Source: Argyresthia goedartella (Eukaryota; Arthropoda; Insecta; Lepidoptera; Argyresthiidae). Taken from it: a stretch of DNA of 64,000 bases. The stretch is from contig OX463822.1 of NCBI GenBank assembly GCA_949825045.1, positions 34,040,703 through 34,104,702 of the forward strand. The letters are read 5' to 3'. Positions within the stretch are counted from its first letter, which is position 1. Each line of letters opens with the position of its first letter. A model generated the notes under the pieces. That model saw only the letters and a list, made by a program, of their open reading frames with translations. It was not told the origin of the DNA and ran no database searches. Made by a program: the position numbers and the translations under genes. Of the stretch, positions 1 to 9,376 are shown in pieces.

Positions 1-930
1 CAGTCAATTACATCTTTACTTATGAATACACAGTCACAAAAAACGTCATGTAAGCAATTTTGGCTGGTAAGTGTAATTCTAGACGGCTCTAGAAATACAT
101 GACATAAATTAAATTATTCATTCAAATCTACATTAAGATTTTTCATTTTCTTGGTCTCTAGTGGGATTTCTTGCCACGGGTTAAAAATAAAGTATAGTAA
201 AAACTACCAAACTGGTAATAGTTGTAGGAGTCTTGCCACATCATACTGCGTTTTAAAATTTAGTCTAAGGTTGGAGGGGCAAAATTATATAACTAATTCA
301 GGACATCAAACATCACGGTCAAAACAACAACAAGGAAGGCAGAGGTACAACTAGTTCGAAAAGGATATTGCTTATATATTGTTATAAAAAAAATAGTCCA
401 CGCCTCGTTCTCGTCTCGCTCGGTCACAGTGCAGTCTACATTGGGACCGCCCTCCTATGTGAAATAACTTGGTAAAATTAGAGCTGAAATTTTGCATGCA
501 TACGTAAATCGGATGACAATGCAATATTTCCATTTTTTTGAAACCTGCAAAAATTGTTGGACTTTCAGACGAATCATGAATATAAAATCTCCCACATAAT
601 AAAGTCGTTCTTATTGTACTCATGAATTAGCGCTTGCTTTAACCCAGATGTTACTACCGATCGTTTATACGATCAATTTTGTTTCATAGGATTTCTGCCT
701 TAACTTAAAGTGTAAAGTTAAAAACTATGTAAGATTAGCCTCACTGGAGATAAAAGATCAATTTAGAAAATTTAGAGAGAGTCCAAAGGTGGTAGATGAT
801 ATCATATCATGGTTGGACCCAACTTACCTCTCACGATACCAAGTCCAGTATTAATTTTGGAAATGGTTGAATGGAACTCATGACATGATTAATAAAGGTG
901 ACTTGTAAGTTGTACCACATTAATATAATA
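1..930. other. AT-rich 5' flank, nothing recognised
   Basis: I see no coding exon, RNA gene or clear repeat terminus here. Short open frames on both strands have no recognisable domain. A short (taa)n microsatellite near 928-955 leads into the repeat fragment that follows. Confidence 0.5.
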
Positions 931-954
931 ATACATAATAATAATAATAATACC

Positions 955-1110
955 TCTTTACTGCGTACCAAAACCGCACGTTACGATCAGCATAATGTTA
1001 AACTACTTGGTAAAAACTCATTTCTTATCTGAAAAATTACAAATTATGACCATAATGTGTAATTGTAGCTGTCGTGCGCGGTATTGCGTAGAAATAAAAC
1101 TAACCAGGGA
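955..1110 (-). repeat. Fragment of the 'gtttatctacacac' TIR repeat family (copy 1)
   Basis: The segment from 'cctctttactgcg' through 'aaaaccgcacgttacgatcagcataatg' type sequence to 'attatgaccataatgtg' matches the corresponding parts of copies at 17.1-17.47 kb and 38.08-38.45 kb. The outer 'gtttatctacacac' end is missing, so this is a partial copy. It is non-coding, and the family identity is inferred from comparison within the window only. Confidence 0.6.
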
Positions 1111-1247
1111 ATGGCTGCATCCAACCAGCGAAAACTTCTTCTTCTGCTTTCAAACATTCGAAGGCGTAGGCGATAAAGAAATAAAGAATTTTGATCCATT
1201 CGATAATAATTGAAAAAATACACTAATGGAGCGTTTTATAATAAACG

Positions 1248-1474
1248 GGCTGTGGTTTTAAACAGTCTCCATATTTTGGGGAATGATAGTACCCATCAAT
1301 ATGAACAACTTTCCGATCATCTGATTATAAGTTACTTTGAGAGACCCAAATTTTTTTTTCGCATGCGAAAAATGTTTCTTGTGCAAAGTTGTTCGTAATT
1401 ATGGGTACTAATTAACTAATATTCCTAAGTCACTAGCATTCCTCAAAATATGGAGACTGTTTAAATCCACAGCC
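1248..1474. mobile_element. Foldback MITE with ~35-bp inverted termini
   Basis: The left end ('ggctgtgg' followed by 'aaacagtctccatatttt') is repeated in inverted orientation at the right end ('aaaatatggagactgttt' then 'ccacagcc'). The arms pair over about 35 bp with one or two mismatches. The 227-bp element has no transposase. A clear target-site duplication is not visible. Confidence 0.65.
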
Positions 1475-2035
1475 TGTATATTAGCCACAACACACTATTA
1501 TCTCCGACGTATACTATCTACAATGAAACGCAAGTTCCTCAGACGCAAGAACAGAGAAATACTCAAATCAACTCATCAACAATAAATGTACCAAACAAAA
1601 ATGTAACTCTCTCTATCAATAATTGTACCAATGTTTTGAATGTTAACTTTTATACTTTTCATTGTCATTATTTTTAATAAAGGCTTATCTCATATTATTA
1701 TTGTGTTAATTGTTAATAATTTAAGTGTCTTAGTCTTGGGTGAACTTAAATCGTCACCTGCGACAGAAGACACTGATTTATCCCCTTGGTTAATAATCTA
1801 CTATTTATTAATGTTTCACGACAAGTTGCGGCAGTATGACGAGAAGTTTTATAACTTATACGATGATCACTAACTTATTATTGGACGGCTCAGGATGGAA
1901 GATTTAGTTAATTTTGTTTATCAGTGTCGGTCAATTTATTATTATTTCTTTATGATATTAGTTAAAAAAATGGTTTGTTTCAAATAAGTAACGAAAATAA
2001 GTATCTGACGAACAAATTTAAATAAACTGTGGCGT

Positions 2036-2265
2036 GTGTTTTCGTTTCGTAAAAGCAAAACCTTGTCCAAAAGGGTAGAAAACAAAACCCGGTGCGTTGC
2101 GACGACACAGCGACGTTGGGGCGAGGGGGACAAGTTCAAACGAGTGTGTTCATACAATCTCGGGTCGAGTTCAAGCGGTCGCGCCGCGCTTATCCACTCC
2201 AAAACACGGCGGCGGCAGCCGGGTTGACGGCGCTCGAGCGACGGGAGAAAAAACCTTGGCAATTC
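2036..2265. other. GC- and CpG-rich segment in the 5' flank, function unknown
   Basis: About 230 bp are much more GC- and CpG-rich than the surrounding AT-rich DNA. The segment is open in two plus-strand frames and one minus frame, but the peptides are low-complexity and arginine-rich with no recognised domain. It lies about 2.3 kb upstream of the tomosyn start codon. It could be a distal non-coding first exon or promoter, or a decayed transposon. The sequence alone does not decide. Confidence 0.3.
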
Positions 2266-2467
2266 CGGGAAGATTTTTCTGTAATTTTTGGCTTGAGTTC
2301 TATAATGTGTTTTTTGTCATTTTACCCCCTCCACTTTTTTGTAGGCATATTTTTTTATATTGGACTCGAATTATGTTGCGGTTATCAGGATAAGTATTTT
2401 TACGGAAGATTTCAAAACTATATCTATCTATCTATAATATATATATATATCTCTTATAGTTCCTGCG

Positions 2468-2565
2468 AAATGTGCCTGTGACAGACAGACGGACGGACGG
2501 AAACGCGAGTGACCCTAAAAGGGTTCCTTTTTTACCTTTTGAGGTACAGGACCCTCAATATCAAA
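2468..2565. repeat. Fragment of the lepidopteran 'gggttcc / gacggacgg' interspersed repeat
   Basis: The string 'gacagacagacggacggacgg' followed by 'gtgaccctaaaagggttcc' is the terminal part of the same family seen nearly complete at 14.3, 16.3, 23.7 and 24.9 kb. Only the end remains. Confidence 0.7.
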
Positions 2566-2775
2566 AAGATTAAGGTGGCCGCAAAAGTAGACAGGGCTAC
2601 CATGCTCCATACATTTTTTCCATACATGCTCAAATCTAGGTCTTCTAGCACAAGTAAAGGAAAATATCCGAAAACTGTAAATTAAGGCAAAAACGCCTTA
2701 CAAAAGTTGATGACATTGTCAAAGCAAAAGCAGTAATTAAAAAAAACAGTGTGATAGCTCAACTTTGACCCAAAA

Positions 2776-2838
2776 GTCCGTTAGGGTTCCATACCCGAAG
2801 GGTAACAACTTTTGACCCTTTGCGTACGGAACCCTGAA
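2776..2838. repeat. Second fragment of the 'gggttccgta' interspersed repeat
   Basis: 'gttagggttccatacccgaagggtaac' type sequence and 'tgcgtacggaaccctgaaaa' mark the edges of this family. It abuts the foldback element that begins at 2842. Confidence 0.6.
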
Positions 2839-2841
2839 AAC

Positions 2842-3448
2842 GCCATTCCAAGCATTCGGGAATGTGGGGATGTGGGAGGGTGGGGAAACGACATATTTGC
2901 CATTTTTTTAACGTCAGATGTCATTCAATACTCATTGACTTCGTGGCCATTGACCTTGACTTTGAACTTGACCTTGAATTCTCAGTATTGACACGTTTTC
3001 CGCGTGATGTCATTCAAAGTTCATTGAGCTGGAGGTCGTTGACCTTGACCTTGATCTGTCGTGCATATTTCGTAGAAAATTATCAGTTTTCTTCCTTCTT
3101 CTCCCACAGTGTCCAATGTAGAGATGAGGCAAAAAATTACGTTTGCTCAGTATATGTAAATATCTACAGTAATCAAGAACTTTCACTTTGATTTTGACTT
3201 TGACTTCAGTTTTATCGTTTTTGACGCTTGATGTCATTCATAATAAAATAAATTAGGGAATGCTTTAAAAGATTGGGGTTTTTAATACGGAATAGTAAGG
3301 ATTTCCGGAACCTGGGTGTGGTGCAGATTCTACACACGGCCCTAGTGAGAACCAAACTTGAATCAAGGTCAATGGCCACGAGGACAATGAAGTTTAAACG
3401 TCATCCTAATATTCCCACATCACCACGGTCCCGAATGCTTGAAATGGC
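2842..3448. mobile_element. Foldback element with long, imperfect inverted termini carrying nuclear-receptor half-sites
   Basis: The left terminus 'gccattccaagcattcggga' is mirrored at the right by 'tcccgaatgcttgaaatggc'. Internal inverted matches follow, for example 'cgtggccattgaccttga' on the left and 'tcaaggtcaatggccacg' on the right. The element is about 607 bp and has no transposase. Five perfect TGACCTTGA/TCAAGGTCA nonamers lie at 2951, 2969, 3040, 3046 and 3363. They match the monomeric binding site known for FTZ-F1 and ERR-class receptors. Any regulatory role on tomosyn is inference. Confidence 0.6.
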
Positions 3449-3548
3449 AATTTAATATATTTTTTAACTCGAAGACTAATTATTTCCGACGGTTCGCGTA
3501 TTTTGAAATCATCTAATAAAGCATAGCAAAAATCAGGAAAAGCAGATG

Positions 3549-3594
3549 CTTTAGAAAGACGACCGTTTCAGATGAAACGGTCGTCTTTCTAAAG
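3549..3594. repeat. 46-bp perfect palindrome (22-bp arms, 2-nt loop)
   Basis: 'ctttagaaagacgaccgttt' and the next two bases are followed after 'ga' by their exact reverse complement. There is no mismatch across 22 bp. No flanking element is recognised. Confidence 0.9.
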
Positions 3595-3728
3595 TCCTTC
3601 CATGAATCTTATCTACCATAAAAAATCTTTACCCACCTACCTATCCAGAAAGTCCTTAGCCCAGTACATGAAGGTTTAAAGGTATGGAGGTAACCTTATA
3701 AAGGTAAAAATATTAAAAAAAAAGGAAA

Positions 3729-4050
3729 TGCCTCCGCAGACTGGCGCCGGCTTCCAAAATTTATGTGATGTGATTGGGAGCCGGCACATAGGTGGGCATG
3801 TTGACAGCACTGCATCAAGTATCCGTCAATGTCAAAATGTTGAATGTCATGAAGTTGGTTGGTTCCAAATATCAGGGCAAAAAACTGCGGTAGCTTGGGT
3901 GAAGGGTAAAGAGGGTAAGCGAAGAAGGGGGCTTCTTCGTGTAAGGTTGAACATGTAAGAACAACAAAAATTACTAAGTTTTAAGTACCTAAGCTACCGC
4001 AGTGTTTACGCTACCGTATCGGGGTGGCCTGGGCGCCGGCTGCGGAGGCA
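3729..4050. mobile_element. TIR element (TGCCTCCGCAG) carrying a nested hairpin-module copy
   Basis: An 11-bp perfect inverted terminal repeat, TGCCTCCGCAG at 3729-3739 and CTGCGGAGGCA at 4040-4050, bounds 322 bp. GC-rich 'ggcgccggc' follows on the inner side of both ends. A-runs flank both sides. Inside, at 3872-3994, is a copy of the 'actgcggtagctt...' hairpin module, followed by a short inverted piece of the same module. No transposase is present. Confidence 0.5.
3872..3994 (+). repeat. Hairpin module copy A1 (degraded stem)
   Basis: The start 'tatcagggcaaaa', the core 'ctgcggtagcttgggtgaag' and the tail 'gttgaacatgtaagaacaac' match the complete copies at 18.5 and 57.0 kb. The central stem is eroded in this copy. 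Confidence 0.7.
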
Positions 4051-4149
4051 CTACCAAAAAAAAAATGTGTTAATTTAACTAGTTTTTAATCAGCGCGACC
4101 CACTCTCCTAATCGATTTAGGAACGCAGCATTTGACATTTCCATGCCCA

Positions 4150-4562
4150 TCGCCTCTGCCGCGCCTCCTACGGGCTGGCTCTGAAGTCGCTATCAGCTGT
4201 TTGTTTTGCTCCGCGCGTGCTAGATAGCAGGGCCGCCGGCCGCTGCGCAATATTCCCTTGTCTCTTTCCCTGCCACGGGCGGCGAACCCGAGTGCGCGTG
4301 TTCCAGCCTATCGATCTCGCCACGGAGCCGCATTGCCGTACATTCCGGACTCGTGTGCCTCGCCTAGTTTTCGTCGATCGCGAGTGCCGCGTACTCGGCG
4401 GGCGACGGAGCGCGAGCGGGAGGCGGCGGCGGCGGCTGCTTAGACCTGCGCAGAGAGCACCCGCCGGGCCTCCGACAATCAAAGCCGGCGAGCAGTCCGC
4501 GGCAGAGCCACGGCTGGGATGTAGCCGGCGGCTGCCGCGCGAAAACGTCTCGAGAGTTCGCG
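4150..4562 (+). promoter_or_regulatory. CpG-rich TATA-less promoter and 5' leader of the tomosyn first exon
   Basis: This ~410-bp block is strongly GC- and CpG-rich against an AT-rich background and leads directly into the tomosyn start codon. I see no TATA box in the expected place. The transcription start cannot be fixed from sequence. No ATG occurs from 4146 to 4518, as expected for a leader kept free of upstream starts. The single exception is the start-stop at 4519. Confidence 0.6.
4519..4524 (+). promoter_or_regulatory. Minimal start-stop upstream ORF (ATG TAG)
   Basis: ATG at 4519-4521 is followed at once by TAG at 4522-4524, ending 38 nt before the main start codon. The -3 base is G, a usable start context. 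It is the only ATG in about 415 nt before the tomosyn start. Start-stop elements are known to hold ribosomes at initiation and lower downstream translation. That it acts this way here is inferred and depends on the real transcription start lying upstream of it. Confidence 0.55.
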
Positions 4563-4685
4563 ATGAAGAAGTTCACGTTCAAAGGCGTCCTTGACGGGCT
4601 GCGCAGCTCCGTGCAGGCGCCGCCGAGGGGCACCGAGCAGGAGATCCAGGAGACGCTGCGCCCCGACCACTTCCTCATCAAAAAG
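4563..4685 (+). CDS. Tomosyn: First coding exon of tomosyn (syntaxin-binding protein 5 family), N-terminal 41 residues
   Basis: Tomosyn is a soluble, Lgl-related protein that restrains synaptic vesicle and secretory granule fusion. It does so by binding syntaxin/SNAP-25 through a C-terminal R-SNARE-like motif, behind two N-terminal WD40 propellers. Only the extreme N-terminus is here. The peptide starts MKKFTFKGVLDG, continues with an R-S-S-V-Q segment and an E-Q-E-I-Q-E-T-L-R-P motif, and ends H-F-L-I-K-K. This is the family signature that precedes the first propeller strand (known to continue '..RHGFP..'). The exon ends in AAG with a phase-0 donor GTGAGC at 4686. The start is the first ATG after the start-stop uORF, has G at -3 and matches the family start. 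WD40 repeats and SNARE motif are not recognised in the window. The open frame running past 4685 to a stop at about 4758 is intronic read-through. Identification is by recognised sequence, not by a search. Confidence 0.85.
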
Positions 4686-7600
4686 GTGAGCTCACCGCGC
4701 CAAGGTCCCGCGGATAATGGCCGTGTGGAGTGGGGCGCGACGGTGATGTCGCTACGCTAGCGTGTATTTGTATTGTACAGGCTGCAGTGTTGTTGTCAAA
4801 CTGTTGAACATTGACTTACGACGAGCGGAGTCGATAGAATCTGCGATCGGAGAGGCTTTCTCTTTATTGTTTCTGCAGGGTATTTAATGTTGTGTCGTTG
4901 TCGGTACTGCAGACGATTGAGGCTAAAGATGTCGATGGTGTGATGCAAGGTTTCGCGCCTTTCGTGCCGTCGGCTTACGTCAGCAACCTTGACCATCTCA
5001 AACCCGCGATATAAACATATAACTGCGCTTCGACAGTCTGGCAAAATGCCGAAGGCTTTCGCGCGCTGTTTTTGAGCGCTTTCCAGACTGTTTTATGCTG
5101 CGGCACAGATAAAGGGTCATATTGGATGCGATAAGAGATTAGATAGAGTTGCTGTAATATATTGGAGCTTGGCGAAATGCGCGCTGATGAAAAACTCGGA
5201 AGAAGAAATTAATAGGTATCGTTTTTGCACTTGAAATAGATTTTGGTAATGCATTACAATTAGATATAATGTCTGAATGTGCATAGAAAGTTGACAGTAC
5301 CTAATCGTCTTTACTATCATACATTTAGATGTTACACGTGTTCATATGACTAAGGTAGCGTGAATCATTGAGATGCACTATAATTTCAATGTCATACCTA
5401 ATACGATAGAACTGAAATTCCTACAAAATTTTCCGCTAAACCCAAGTTAAGGCAAATAAAGAAGAATCTGACAACCCATTTATCAAACGGAACTGCAACT
5501 TAAACAACATCGATGTCACAAGAAAATTAGAAAAAGACCAAACAGCCACCAACCAAGGTTGTTCTGTCAGCAAGAATGATGGATGAGGGTGGAATTATGA
5601 AGTTTTCAAGAGAGAAATTCCACCCCGTCCCCTATAATGGACATTCTTAGCATCGCTGGGGATTTATCAAGATCCATAAAACATCGAATCATTACGCGTC
5701 ATATGAATTGTTCCGGACGTTAAAAATAGGTACCTATGATGTTAACATATCCCGAAAGTAAACCTAACGTCTAACAATAAAATTAACACGTCTGCCTGTT
5801 AATTTTTTTGCTAATTCCACTTAATCGTATTTGGAGGAACCTGTGGAATATGAGGCTGATCGCCGAATGCAGACTGTTGCTCAGATAAAGGACCGCTTTT
5901 AAATGGCATACTGACGCTATCCTTCTTTGTTCCCGAGCGAGAGACTTTGAGAGTCCATCAACTTTGGGTTTGAAAATTGCTTTCGGCAAAAGCCGAGACT
6001 GAAATTCACCGTCGGCCGTCGGGAGAAAATTTTCATTTCGCAGAATGAACAGCCGAACAAAACGAAGTTGCTTCATTGCTTTGCTAATATAGATTTCACT
6101 CCAGAATAAATAACAACAATGAGTCCAGAAATTTAACTAAACTCGCACACCTATGATTATAATATTTCGATATATATTAAACTCAGACGCGAACTAAATG
6201 AAGAGGTTATGCCTTTGTTGTATATAATTCCTCAACACTCTTGTCTTCATTAACTCTAATTGTACAAGTTTTTGTGCTGAAACTTTTCAAATTAAACTTA
6301 ATCCAAAAGTTATATTAGGAAAACTACACAAGCTTTAAACTTTTTGATCTTGCGGATTAATTCATCGTGGAACCGATTGATTTTATCATCAGTGTCTTCA
6401 AAGTAAAAAACCTTAAAGCGAAGGTCAAGAGGTTTCTGAAACGCAAACAATGCCTTTTTGAATGGATTTCAACATCTGAAATTATATAAGAATTTTGTTT
6501 TGAAAAAGCCGCGAAGGCATCCGGTACGTAAAACAAGGTTGGAAAAGGCTTTCGCAGAATTTTGATAATTCTCTGAATATCATGCATTATTTTGGCTTTA
6601 ATAGTAGTTTATGTGACCGATAAATAATGGAGGGCATTGATACTCGAGAGTGGGTTTATGAAACGAGCCGAAAGCCTGTTTCATAATAATATCCCTCGAG
6701 AGTTTTAAGGCCTAATTATGTACAGTTGCGTACACTAGTTTATCTACACACATATCATAAGCTCTATTTGATGTGTTCAGGAACCGCATGTTCGACCGGA
6801 ATTGTGGCATTGATCATTGCTCTGCACTTGTTTAGCTTGTTCAGTAGTACCAACTTCAAAGACAACCTAGGGGCGGCACGCAGGCGGACGTCGGCGTTCG
6901 AAATTTGAATGTCATAATATGTCGAAATATTGATACATTATGGCCATAATGTAAACATAACACAAGGAATCCATTGTGTTGTTTTACAGTGATACATCGT
7001 TTTTCAAGCAGGAATGTCGCAATGAATTGTGGATTTCCTGCATCATGTTTGACATTGAAACGATAAGAAATATGTATAATGTTCACCACTGGTGTAATCT
7101 GAAATTCATAACTACTCGTTTAGTTGTATACTGCCCGGCCATTATAAACTCTAAACTATTCTTGTGACGTACTTGGAATTGGCGCATCTTTTCCTCTGAG
7201 ATTCCCATTTCCGCTCAACAAAAACTAATAAACATATTGTAAACAACAAATACTATAAAAGGTGCATTTCATATCGAACAGCGGGAAATCATAGCAGTTA
7301 CCCGTTGTCGAACAAGAAACCGACAAACAAAGTACCTACTTACCTATTCATATCAAGAATTATAGTCATTACGGCATACCGTTTATAAAACAAAAACAAA
7401 ACAGTTTTTCTGATAATATTAATCGCCTTGTCGCTTATAGAACTAATTGTGTCGGAAGTAACCGAAGCATCGCGTGGCTCTGTTTACAGACTAAGAACTA
7501 GATAACGTTATCCTCGTCAAAGACTGAATTATCTCCATAGCGGCGGCGTTGGGTTAGCCACCTGTCACACAAATGAAGTATCGAATTGGCATGCCTCTAT

Positions 7601-8030
7601 TATCATTCTCACCAATTAACATGAGATTACGGGTGTGGCGGTTGATACAAAGCAGACTCCATTATCATCTCATTAGTGAGAGTCTTGTTAATGTCACGCC
7701 TCTCGTATCGTAGACCCAGATGATTGCAATCATCAGATTGGTCGAGTTATCAAGTTAACAGCTCCGGGTGACGAAGCCAATTTGTTTTAATCATACGCAA
7801 TGAACCAGACGAACTGATGCCCTGTTCATTGAAATTACTTTTCACATCTGAATCAGATGGTCCAGATGGAAGCATCTCTGTACTTGGAGTACTTAGTCGT
7901 GATTCATTTTCATTGTCGTCGTTGCCCGCGGCTAAATACCTACCCTATCGCTTAAACCTTCAATAGCGATTTAGAGGTCTGACTTGCAACTTCACAAAAC
8001 AATTAGTTTTTGTGTTTTATACAACCTCTA
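4686..8030 (+). other. Start of presumed tomosyn intron 1, mostly unannotated
   Basis: After the GTGAGC donor the sequence falls from GC-rich to AT-rich by about 5.1 kb. I find no acceptor followed by the expected '..RHGFP..' coding sequence. Apart from the repeat copy at 6.6-6.96 kb, nothing is recognised. A GC-richer patch at 5.8-6.07 kb is open on the minus strand for 97 codons without a known domain. Confidence 0.5.
6600..6960 (+). repeat. 'gtttatctacacac' TIR repeat family, copy 2
   Basis: It begins 'tagtagtttatgtgac', includes a CTCGAG-containing hairpin at about 6633-6712, then 'actagtttatctacacac', 'ggcgttcgaaatttgaatgtc' and 'ttatggccataatg', all in the same order as in copies 3 and 4. 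The hairpin loop is longer here and contains its own small inverted repeat ('tttatgaaac...gtttcata'). Non-coding. Confidence 0.7.
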
Positions 8031-9376
8031 CACTGAAAAAAATGTTTATTTACCAGTAACCAATAGTTTTGTTACTAGTAAGCCCTAATTTAAAGACTTG
8101 CGAACTATGACTTACTAATAACAAAACCAGGTTCATTTAGTTGTGTTGAGATACTTGGAGCTTAACTATTTTTGTTAAAATTAACTTCACCGTTTTACTT
8201 TTTCTAAGCTAACTGTTTAATGTTAACAAAACTGTTTCGTTATCATCAAAGTTTCAGTTAGGTTATTAGTAACCATATGTTTGATTACAGGCTACAATGT
8301 GTTTGTCAGTATGTAACAAAATTGTTTGGTTATTTATTACCAAAATTTCAGTTAGTTAATTGGTAGTCAAATTTTTCTGGTTGCAGAAAACATCAAGAAC
8401 TTCTTGATATATCATTTGGCTGCTCTTGGAACACTGTAACTAAGTTGAAGTTAAATAAAACAACCAACTTTTCACTTGTCACTTGATCTGGTATAATTGT
8501 ACAATGTTACACAAAATGTTTTTGGTTTATATACATTTCTCGGTAACAAAACCATATCGCGATCTAAAATACATGCTACGCCATCTATCGAACTAAACGT
8601 AAACTTTCCCCGTTACATTGATTTTGCATAGAACAGTCAGTATGTAAGAAAACTGTTTGGTTATTACCAAAATTACCAGTTCGGTAATTGGTAACCAAAA
8701 CAATAGAGGTGTAATTTTAAGCAACTGTTAATATGTTAGTGTATCTCTCACTGAGAGATACACTAAACTGAGAGATACGCTCGGTTTCTTGTTCTGAGAG
8801 ACTCTCAGAACAAGAAACCGAAAAAAAAACCAGAAAAACACCCATGCGATTCGTTATGGCACCGATTTTCTTATCTTTTTCGATCTTAAATTTCTATAAT
8901 TATCTCATTGACAGGCCGTTGGGTTAAGTGTAAAACTACTTCAGTTAAATTTGAGAAATTCTTAGATAGTTGCAAGCATATATATCACTTTAATTGAAAA
9001 TAAATGAATGATATGAATTACGACAAACAAACTTGATTCTAAATAGTAATCAAAAGTTTTGTAGATGGTTGATAAGTGTAGATTGATAGATATCAAATTA
9101 ACGAATTGGTAAAAACAACTTAGCACGTTGGCTATTAGTAAGCTTAGAGCATTGTTGTTTGTAGGCACAGCGTTTTGTTGCTGCAACAACGCCAGTTTGT
9201 CTAAGTTAATTATGTTATAAGTAAAAAAAAATGTGTTAATGCATACCAAATAAAATATTACAAAACAAGTTTTGGATTCGTAACCAAACTACTTCCTTAA
9301 ATTTATTAAAATGTTGTTTACTTACAACAAAAGTCTAACCTAACTAAACTGGTTCGGTTAATCCTTTTTATCAGTG
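8031..9376. mobile_element. Candidate TIR transposon or compound MITE with CACTGA ends
   Basis: The left end CACTGAAAAAAATG is matched in inverted form by the right end ...CTTTTTATCAGTG. Sub-terminal and internal repeats share 'ggttattagtaacca' and 'tgtaacaaaa(c/t)tgtttggttat' themes at about 8.05, 8.26, 8.32 and 8.65 kb. No transposase is recognised in the ~1.35 kb. A target-site duplication is not clear, so the borders are tentative. Two perfect palindromes lie inside at 8736-8820. Confidence 0.45.
8736..8820. repeat. Two adjacent perfect palindromes
   Basis: 8736-8766 is a 15-bp inverted repeat (ttagtgtatctctca) around a single C. 8782-8820 is a 19-bp inverted repeat (cggtttcttgttctgagag) around a single A. 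Both are without mismatches and both arms carry 'ctgagag/ctctcag'-like cores. They are separated by 15 bp. Confidence 0.9.

Noticed and set aside
2092..2481. 129-codon plus frame and 106-codon minus frame at 2.0-2.5 kb
   Set aside because: Low-complexity arginine-rich peptides from a CpG-rich patch; no family recognised.
4217..4594. 125-codon plus frame and several minus frames over the tomosyn leader
   Set aside because: GC-rich DNA gives long stop-free frames. The plus frame starts only at GTG, overlaps the tomosyn start in another frame and has no recognised domain.
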